A DNA stretch of 64,000 nucleotides from Hermatobates lingyangjiaoensis (lineage: Eukaryota; Arthropoda; Insecta; Hemiptera; Hermatobatidae). This document shows positions 56,227-64,000 of the stretch, piece after piece. The first letter of the stretch is position 1; each line of letters begins with the position of its first letter. The position numbers and the translations under genes are program-made. Location of the stretch: assembly GCA_026182355.1 (NCBI GenBank), contig JAPFBL010000243.1, forward strand, positions 620,001 through 684,000. The letters run 5' to 3'. The notes below the pieces were generated by a model. That model was given only the letters and a program-made list of their open reading frames with translations, did not search any database and was not told where the DNA came from.

Positions 56227-57670
56227 TTGATGTTTAATGATAACCGTTCTGTTACTTGATTCAGTAGATTGTTATCTAGAGCATAATAATAAAATGTGGA
56301 GTTATCAAAACAGTGATAGTCATAAATGAATAATGATAAATGTTCATCAAAAAAAGGTCTGCATGATTTCAGCTTTAGGCTCAAAGCGATAAGTTAACAA
56401 GAGCTAGAAGGTAATGAAAATAATATTCATTGAAAATAATGCCCAAACATACTGGTACTGAAATTAAATAAGTGACCACTTATACCTTATTTAGTAACAG
56501 GACATTTGATATGGGGATGATTATTCAATCTTGGGGCTTGCTTCAGGTTACTATATCATTAACAAGATTCACTTAATATGTGTTTATTATTATAACAAGT
56601 ATAAATACACACACTAAGCAGTAGGACCAACCAAGGTTTGAATTTATTGTTTGAAGATGATTATTATTATTTCAATCGTTAAAAACATGATACATTTTAG
56701 TTATAACTGAATACATCAAAAATGGTTACTTGATATTCAGCTTCATGTATTTATTATGGGTAATGTTTGAAATACGGCATTCTATATAATGCCTAAGCAA
56801 TGTATATAATGCCCAAAACTAGCTGCTTTATGACTTATATTTCACATTTACTGGGCATTTATAGAATGCCAAATGAGAAATCGGCCAAGTATAAAATACA
56901 TCTTCGATTCGTTTCGAATATCACGTAGCACAAAAACTTGCTTTGAATTGAAAATATTCCTGACCAGGAAATTCCTCTCTGATCAGTTGCAATTGGTCAG
57001 TCCAGTGGTAGGGGCCAAAGATTTGTCAAAGATATATGTAAAATGAAGTGCTAAAATACGAAATGTCTTTGCCTGAAAAATATAATGAAATGTTATTCAA
57101 GCCTGCCATGTGCAACAGGTTGTTTAATTTCTTATTTTTTAAATGAATATTTTGTTTCCCAGCTTTCATTTTTCTAATACTTTTTCAGAATAAAATTTTT
57201 ATTATTTTTGTGAAATGTTTATCACTTATATAATAACCTCATCAGGTCGTTTTTTTTTTCATATTTTGTATAAATTGTATTTGTCATTCGAAGAATATAT
57301 GGGGAAAGTATGTAATACTTCTCACATTTCATAACTTGCCTAGAAACATCCGGGATTATATACAATGCCTAGGCATGAATAGAATGTTTACCGGCATTTG
57401 AGGTTACGCACAGAATGCCAGCGTTTCATACTTTGCCGGTAACATATTCATAAAAAGACCTGAAACGGAAGACATTGTTGTTTATTACCTATTACTCTTT
57501 TACTATCTACATTGTTTATTCGAATATGTCTAAAATTAAAATTTTATTTAAACTGAACCAATATTATAATAAACAAACAAATAGTTTGTCATTTTAATGA
57601 GTTTACATATAATTGACAAATTGTTTGGAAAACGTAAAATCATAACGAGTTTGGTGCCTTCTATATTGGT
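56227..57670. other. Intergenic with clustered AATGCC/GGCATT motifs
   Basis: No gene. The hexamer AATGCC or its complement occurs at least eight times between 56447 and 57415, often beside TATA or ATAGA. CTGATCAGTTGC-like sequence is near 56980. Confidence 0.5.
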
Positions 57671-57765
57671 CTCTCTTTGACAATGCTCAGCGTTCATATT
57701 AATCGCCACAGAGCTTCAGTCGATCAGCGCAGTAATCTGCCTGTTGCTTGACTCTAATAGTAATC
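57671..57765 (+). pseudogene. Short Penelope-like GIY-YIG fragment
   Basis: A plus-strand frame reads TMLSVHINRHRASVDQRSNL then PVA and a stop. This matches the LRMNGHRASVGQRSNYPVA segment of the 52.5-kb element. About 25 residues survive, so this is a fossil; I could not follow homology further either way. Confidence 0.7.
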
Positions 57766-58642
57766 GTCTTTTTTTAAATGACTGCTTTAAAGTCAAAATA
57801 CTGAAACAAGTTCCTTTTAATGACGGAAAAAAGGCTATTTCATACACTATTCATATCTGAAGCAAGCTCTCAACTATGGCTTGGTTTTGAAATAAGTATT
57901 GGGTTTGAAGCAGAGACATTGGATCAAATCATATGTTAGATTAAACACAGATAAACGGAAAAATACAGACAATCAATACTATAGACTATTGAACAAGCTT
58001 TTTCTTAACTTAAAGAGCATCTGGTTACTTCTTACTTTCTTCTAGTTGCTTCTTACCCAAAAAACGAGAGTTAGTTTTGTTTAAATTACTTTTTAAGTTT
58101 TTTTTAACCTTACTTCTCCAGTCATGAGGTTTTATGTTACATGTTTCGTGAATCTGGCTTGCTGTGTTCATTAGAGAGGTGCGTGCTATATTCTGTGCAA
58201 ATAAATGTACTCTGAAAGTTTATCTACAACCTAACGACCATACACATCCTCCTTCTTCCGATCTTCTTCCTGACAACTAACTGTCTGTTGAAAATATGGT
58301 CCTCAATAAGTGTTTTGATCTGTTCTTTGTTCTATATACTTTAGTCTTGTGAAGTTCACTTGGACCGCTTTGCCTTTTTCTAAGTATATGCATACATTAA
58401 AGAAATCACCAGAAATTCATAGAAAAGTCAAAAAGTTCTAAGGGATTTCGAGTAGCACATGGTAAAAAACTGGAAAAAAAAGAATAGAAATGGACCAAGG
58501 AAGCGATAGGATAAGAAAGGAAACGAACGCCTTCGAACAATTTGGGAAATTATAGGACTATTAAGCAGAGAAACTATAAAACAGCTTTATCAAACAACCA
58601 ACCAATAACGAACTAATCTAATTTGAACATACCAGGGATGAT
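57766..58642. other. Intergenic, no element recognised
   Basis: May hold the decayed rest of the preceding PLE fossil, but nothing is recognisable. Confidence 0.4.
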
Positions 58643-58966
58643 AGTAGGTTAGGTTAGGTTGTAATGGTGGTCCCACAAGGAATATGCTTGTGGCCGAACA
58701 TTGGCTCTTAGTGTACCACACAATGATTCTACATTTGAAGTTCTAATTTTGCTTAACTGAAGCGTATATTAGAGTAGGGATCTTTAACAAGTACCTGCCA
58801 TCGTACCGACACCTTAACGTCCTCTCCGAGGGACGATGTACTCAGATTTCCAGATTTATTCACCTCCCACGTGAATAAATCGAGGGCCAGAGTAAGTATT
58901 GAACATCGGACCTACCAGTTCAGAGACGAGTACGTTGCCACTGAGACCACTTGGCCTCCATCGTAT
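58643..58966 (-). repeat. tRNA-derived SINE, minus strand, TTAGG-like tail
   Basis: The plus strand begins TAGGTTAGGTTAGGTTG, then GTCCCACAAGGA..., and ends at the tRNA-like head near 58930-58966. Same subfamily as 34686-34975. Confidence 0.78.
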
Positions 58967-60629
58967 ATGTAACAAAATCGGTGACCGTTGGTTTTCTAAA
59001 AATATAAAAAAAACCTGTGATCTTTACATTTAACATTTAGATCAAAGTAATTCCTTAATTTATCTCACATTCCATTGTGAATTTAATATGACTGTTCCTG
59101 TTATACAATAATATCAAGCTGTATTGTACAGATATTCACTAGTGTAGTATTCAATATGTACTAGTATATAACATATACTAGTATAGTATACAGTAGTATA
59201 AGATGTTAACTTGTCTCTAAGTCCCTTTTATGAGGACCACAACATCAACAGAGTGTTGCCAAAATAAAAACAAATTTATTTCTTAAAATATAAAATTCCA
59301 TTATTATAGGTAAACCTGAAGTAGAACACTACATTTTTAAAACGAGTTGGTTTCATTTTCACAACAAAACAACATTTTGGGGACTTGTGTAATAATTTGC
59401 AACAACTTAATATGTTAGCATAGCATTATTATTGTCAGTACCTCAGAGAGGTTGTGAATAAAAAATTACAAAGGAATTACCTCTTTACCTCATCGTAAAT
59501 ATACGATTAAATGTGATTAATGTTTTCATTAATCGAGTTTGTTATATGCTTATATACCCGTGTATATCTAAACAGCTTCAAAGAATGTTATTGATATGTT
59601 TAAATACTCCTTGTTAATTGGTATATTAAATCCAACATTAGAAGGTGCCCTCCTCATGGTGCTTGTTTTATACATCACCATGTGTTACTGTGCTCCTGCA
59701 AACACAATAACTAGAATATTTATTTTTATACAGAAATTAAATTTATTCGATTGCAGTCATGTCATCTTCTGGAACATCGTCATAAATTATCAAAATTTTG
59801 AATTCCGTTCTGATTTTCCTCCAAATCTATTTCATGTAGAATCATTGGTCTGAATCTCTCATGTCTTGCAATATAGCTGAGGTTAAATTAATACATCTTG
59901 TCTAAGTAGCCTCCTTGAAACGAACTTTAGAGGTAAACAAGGAATTTCTTGGAACATTTTTTTTTCAAAGAATTCTCTGAAATATTATGACAGCTAGAGA
60001 TACCTACTTCATTTAACAGCAATTTTTTAACGAATTATATTTTTCACATTATCTTAACTAGGGCCTATTTTCAGGGAAGGGCTTTTAGTCCAAAACGTCC
60101 CGAAAATTACGCTAGGATTTCTTTTCGGAGGATGTCTTATTTTCGGAAAAAGGCGGTAAACACTAAGTTCCAAAGCTTGGTTTCCGTGAATCTTTTAAAT
60201 AGATCCGAGTTTAGAACTGCCGGATTAAAATAAAATAACTTCAAACTTACTGTTAAGCATTTATAATTGAATGCCAAATAGTAATGCTGGGTATATGCAT
60301 GTTATATACGATGTGTATATTAGTCATTAATCATTGATTACGTAAGACTATCAGGTTATCTTCAACCAATTATATCCTTCATCGAACTACTTGACGATTG
60401 ATAAGATATTTTCATTTCTTAATATTATAATGTTCGTTATTTTTTGTTGTTGCTAGAAAATTATAAATTTGTTGAAACAAAAAACTTCTAGTAAGTTAAC
60501 AAATGAATCCACAACTTCTAAGAACTATTGGTCTTGTTCTGCATATAACCAGTATATATTATTACTTTTAACGTATTTTACTTACGTTAGGTATTAAATA
60601 CAAAGTTAAATGAGTATTATTAAATTCTG
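58967..60629. other. Intergenic, nothing recognised
   Basis: A decayed family D fragment near 59310 (CCTGAAGTAGAACACTACAT). The ORF 59596-59853 has no homology that I recognise. Confidence 0.45.
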
Positions 60630-60770
60630 TATTGATGTAGCCCTGAAGATGTCTAAAAATATAGACGAAATCTTGGCTTAAGGGTGTTTTACTGTTTTAC
60701 ACTAAACCAAACCTTTATAAAGAAAGGTAAATCGTGTTGAATATATGTGGTCGAGATAAGAAAACATTGT
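60630..60770 (+). repeat. Family I hammerhead repeat, copy 1
   Basis: Motif followed by a conserved tail (GGTGTTTTACTGTTT, ACCAAACCT, GTGTTGAATATATGTG, AGATAAGAAAACATTGTAT) that recurs at 62970-63125. Confidence 0.8.
60635..60682 (+). ncRNA. Hammerhead-like ribozyme, family I
   Basis: Helix I AGCC 60639-60642 pairs with GGCT 60675-60678. CTGAAGA 60643-60649, extra T, stem II GTCTA 60651-60655 with TAGAC 60662-60666, GAAA 60667-60670, then TCTT. Helix III is imperfect here (one A-U pair, then a mismatch). Confidence 0.65.
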
Positions 60771-62034
60771 ATACTTTCTCAGTCAAAGCAGAAAAATATT
60801 AACAAATCAAAAGGAAAAATAGAAAGAAGAGCTTTTTGAAGCCATATTTTGTAACTTATTAGAATATTCATTGATGATATTTCAAATCAGATATCGGTTT
60901 AGTAACTAAAACGGTACTATATCTAGCTTTATTTGTTTTTGCTTCTTAGTAAATGTTAACTGCTAGAGATCTTTGCGTCATTCTCAAAAAGTTAATTTAC
61001 GTTTCCTGGTATCTATTAATTTAATATTATAATAATAAAGCTTGGAAGTCAATATTTTGATATTTATGATATCTTTAATAAAAATATATGTATATTCCTT
61101 TACGAGTTCAAAATCGAAGGAAACACACTTAATCTTATTCGATTTTGAACTCGTATTTTGACCAGTTTGGATCGTCTTTCCGATTTTATAGTGTATATTC
61201 TTATAAATAGACATACTTTGTTTTACAAGTTTGAAGTATTTTTGCTTTATTATTGTTGAAAGGGTTTTTAAAATAATTAGATGTAAAAAAAAAATAAATA
61301 AACCAGTTGAGAGAATTGGGAGTTATTCCTACCTTAGTTGCGGACGGATTGTGGCGGTCCAGCCGACTGGAAGCTGTGCCGCCCCCGATCGATGTGCCAC
61401 CCCACTATCTTTCTCCCACCGCCCCCACCATTCAACCCATATCGCCCCTCCTAAACACTTTGCTCCTCGCTAATTCAATCTACTCTTTTTCTTATAAATC
61501 AAATACCCTTGCAATAGAGCCCCCCGAAAACTTATAACTACCTGACATGACTTCCAATAAAGATAAACTCAAGTGATACGCCTGTTCAATATAAAGTCCT
61601 TAATTAATTTCAAATAAAGTTTTATCTAGTATTTAATTATAATCTATATCATGTAAAAATGATAGCTTCTAATTTATTGTGCTACAAGTTGAGTAATAAA
61701 ATGTTTCAAATAGTACTATTTCGAAGATTATGTTACCTCTTTAGTTCTAGATTGTTTAGCAATCATATATTACAATAATCATTTTTTTTATAATAATTGT
61801 CAGTTTAATCCTTGTAGATATGATAGATAGTGTACGGTAAATTAAATATTTCCTCTGACTAAATTTTAGTTTATGTAGAATAATTAAATTATTCGATAAT
61901 ACCTCCTTCTTGTGGGAAATATTTCAATATTTACTTCAATTATATATATATATTGTTGAAATGGACCACAGCTTCGGTATTAACGACTTTCAAACTAAGC
62001 TGTTCCAGTCTCCTGAGAGTCTTACGAATATAAG
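60771..62034. other. Intergenic, mostly unrecognised
   Basis: A family B fragment lies at about 61100-61180. A GC-rich stretch at 61330-61460 (CGGTCCAGCCGACTGGAAGC) stands out in composition but has no recognised homology. Confidence 0.45.
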
Positions 62035-62280
62035 GTGGTAATTCCCAAACTCACAAGAGAAATGATGGTGAATTCCACGAAAATTATCGCTAAAGAAAGA
62101 AACCATGTTAAATTACAAATATTAGACGCATTAATAATTCAAGAAAAGCAGCCAGCGATAAATATCCAACTTAATAATTCTTGTCAAATTTTAAAACTAT
62201 TTTCCAACAGGCCAAATCAGATTAGCCAGGTAGTAGGTGAGTCCAACCACCCTGCCTTAATCCCCCATAATGCCCCGTGA
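62035..62280 (+). pseudogene. Penelope-like element, C-terminal ORF fragment
   Basis: The frame includes IIAKERNHVKLQILDALIIQ, then EKQPAIN. It matches the end of the GIY-YIG endonuclease in Penelope-like elements (family: ..I.ER....KL.I.EALLI....P.IN), followed by a short tail and TGA. Upstream parts are absent. The hammerhead at 62359-62413 follows by about 80 bp. Confidence 0.75.
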
Positions 62281-62358
62281 TCCAGGGTGATGTCCTTTGA
62301 ACATTCCAATGGTAGTCCACCTCTATATATATAAACTAACAATCCTACTATTATTCTC

Positions 62359-62413
62359 ATTATTGTCCTGATGATGAATGTGGTACATTTGAAACATGTC
62401 GACTAGCAATATT
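62359..62413 (+). ncRNA. Hammerhead-like ribozyme at a PLE-PLE junction
   Basis: CTGATGA 62368-62374, extra T, stem II GAATG 62376-62380 with CATTT 62386-62390, GAAA 62391-62394, helix III palindrome ACATGT 62394-62399, cleavage after C 62400. Helix I GTC 62365-62367 pairs with GAC 62401-62403, and ATT/AAT pairs beyond a bulge. It lies between the end of one PLE ORF and the start of another, the place known for PLE terminal-repeat hammerheads. Confidence 0.75.
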
Positions 62414-62565
62414 GGTCATAAGCTTTATAGTTTTAATGAAGAGGCGAAGAAGGAATTCCGGAAACTGGAGAAATTGTGTAAGAAACAGATACAAGCCAAA
62501 TATGGGTCGTTATTTAACAATATACGTTTAAATGAAGGACTGCTTCTAACATTTACAAATATATA
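62396..62565 (+). pseudogene. Penelope-like element, N-terminal ORF fragment
   Basis: The ATG at 62396 opens SFNEEAKKEFRKLEKLCKKQ, then YGSLFNNIRLNEGLL. The pattern EA...LEKL..K.......F...C resembles the helical N-terminal region of PLE ORFs. It is cut at about 62560 by (TA)n and a family B element. Following the ribozyme and the C-terminal fragment, it implies a head-to-tail arrangement of PLE units. Confidence 0.55.
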
Positions 62566-62720
62566 TATATTTAAAGTTACAACTAGAGAACTCAAAAAAC
62601 ACAAAAAGAGAACTAACACTCACGATTCTCAATATTTTCGGCTGTCTTGCCGTCTTCAGGAGAGGAAAAAAAGAAAAAGGAGAAAGAACGAAGGAGAGGA
62701 GACGTGAATGCTCCACCGAC
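62566..62720 (-). repeat. Family B-like hammerhead repeat
   Basis: Minus strand near 62665-62620: CTGAAGA, C, GGCAAGACAGCC stem II, GAAA, ATATT, then GAGAATC. Helix I CTC/GAG. Flanked by (TA)n on the left. Confidence 0.65.
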
Positions 62721-62969
62721 CGATACAAAACTATATATATTTACATATAAACCAATCGAGTTTATATATATCGAGTTTTGGTCTAGCGTCATACAGTAAA
62801 ACATCTTTAAGCCAACGTTATATATTTGTATATACGTCTATATTTGTAGACATCTACAATAGACATCTACAACGACAGGGCTACATCAATACAGAATTTA
62901 ATTACAGTTAATGTTAAAGTTAGTTTTAACAGTTAATAATTTAAGTTAAGTTAATTTCATGTTAACGTA

Positions 62970-63125
62970 TTTAATTTCTGTATCGATGTAGCCCTGAATA
63001 TGTGTACAAATATAGGTGAAACGATGGCTTAAAGGTGTTTTACTGTTTGTCGCTAGACCAAACCTCGATAAAGAGAGAAAAATAGTGTTGAATATATGTG
63101 ATCGAAATAAGAAAACATTGTATTA
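62970..63125 (+). repeat. Family I repeat, copy 2
   Basis: GATGTAGCCCTGAATATGTG... repeats 60634-60652 with the core changed to CTGAATA. GAAAC is present and the tail is conserved. A family A copy joins its 3' end at 63130. Confidence 0.75.
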
Positions 63126-63129
63126 TATA

Positions 63130-63410
63130 TAAAAAGATTTCACATAAACACGTGAAATAACAATCAATGATCAAACCACAATAAGAAATGGGGAACCAAG
63201 TCTAAGATCTGTCAACCGTAACAAGCGATCTTCGTCAGAGTCAAAAACCCAACTGATAATATATATATATATATACATACTCGTATATAGGTCGCCGTCT
63301 TGCCTTCCTGCGGGACTCTTCGCTCTTCACACCTCCTGATGACGACGGTGGTCGAAATATCGATGTGAGTTATGTCTGTGTCTTTCTGTGTGTTTCCTTC
63401 GTTTTGAATT

Positions 63411-63450
<40 letters not shown>

Positions 63451-63669
63451 CGAAATTGAACTGTGGACTTATTTTTTGCAACTTACTTATATGTTGCTTT
63501 TCTTCCTGCAGCTAACTTCCTAAAAAATAATCACGTCAAGTCTATCCGTAACCATAACAAGCGGTCTTCGTCAGAGTTGGGTTTCTGACTCTGATGAAGA
63601 CCACTTGTTACGGTTGAAAGATCTTAGTCTTGTTTTCCCATTTTCTTATTGTGGTTTGATCATTGATTG

Positions 63670-63725
<56 letters not shown>
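63130..63725. repeat. Family A and C hammerhead foldbacks with (TA)n
   Basis: A family A minus-strand motif (63260-63198; CTGACGA, A, GATCG, slightly altered), a family C plus-strand motif (CTGATGA 63336-63342, GAC-GGTG-GTC, GAAA, TATC) and a family A pair at 63540-63665 with an intact plus-strand copy (CTGATGA, A, GACCA...CGGTT, GAAA, AGATCT, AGTC). Long (TA)n tracts at 63417-63448 and 63675-63724. Confidence 0.8.
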
Positions 63726-63727
<2 letters not shown>

Positions 63728-64000
63728 TACTAAAGTGGCAGCAAGTGTAAGAGTAGATTTGTGGAGTGATATAATCCCTGGGGTTGAGAGCTCACACATT
63801 GAATGATACATTTTGGTTTATGTGATGGAAAGACTTATGGTAGGGATGCTGTAACATGTTACGTTTGAGCAATGACATCGTATAGTCGACCTTTTGTAAA
63901 AACAACCCTTATTACAGTTATTCAAAGGCTGCACCTTTGGAAGCAGCCATATTAAGAGGATTGACCGTTATCAAGGTGAAGATGAATATGGGAAAAAAAT
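63726..64000. other. Right edge of window, nothing recognised
   Basis: Single-copy-looking sequence without a supported feature. Confidence 0.4.

Noticed and set aside
59596..59853. 85-codon ORF with a hydrophobic segment
   Set aside because: No homology recognised and no splice or promoter context to support a gene.

Overview
The window is AT-rich animal nuclear DNA, most likely from an arthropod and possibly a chelicerate. The evidence is spliced genes with GT/AG introns, a DUF229 ectoenzyme-like gene, tRNA-derived SINEs whose 3' tails resemble the arthropod telomere repeat TTAGG, and many retroelement and transposon remnants. The clade is inference; no species is claimed.

Two protein-coding genes can be assembled from exons whose reading phases fit, and they converge. 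On the plus strand, positions 1306-11534 hold the last five coding exons of diacylglycerol O-acyltransferase 1 (DGAT1, MBOAT family), including the motif and residues of the active site and the stop codon; its 5' exons lie left of the window. A spliced 3'UTR ending near 14.6 kb is possible. On the minus strand, positions 49378-30303 hold a complete three-coding-exon gene for a 645-residue membrane-anchored DUF229 protein (alkaline-phosphatase/sulfatase-like fold). No host gene is seen in 14.6-30.3 kb or 49.4-64 kb.

Nearly everything else is mobile DNA. The main theme is a set of about ten families of short foldback repeats, usually beside (TA)n tracts, whose centres read as hammerhead ribozymes: CTGANGA, one extra base, a stem-loop, GAAA, a very short palindromic helix III, and a helix I that closes. 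One motif sits between the C-terminal end of a Penelope-like element (PLE) ORF and the N-terminal end of a following PLE ORF (62.0-62.6 kb). Another family flanks a PLE endonuclease remnant as inverted copies (52.0-53.0 kb). This links the repeats to Penelope-like retroelements, which are known to carry hammerhead motifs.

Other elements: a MULE foldback element with about 330-bp inverted repeats (17.1-18.4 kb); Helitron copies with recognisable ends and helicase remnants (32.4-33.8 and 54.1-56.2 kb); at least seven tRNA-derived SINE copies, one split by a LINE fragment with a 15-bp target duplication (40.7-41.5 kb); and an interspersed repeat split by a hammerhead foldback with a 9-bp target duplication (44.2-44.5 kb).

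The most unusual gene-level observation is that the 3' end of the second DUF229 coding exon, with its splice donor, is tandemly repeated about seven times in the following intron, giving copies that could serve as frame-preserving 63-nt cassette exons. A weaker parallel occurs in DGAT1, where the end of an exon with its donor recurs 2.5 kb downstream in the intron.
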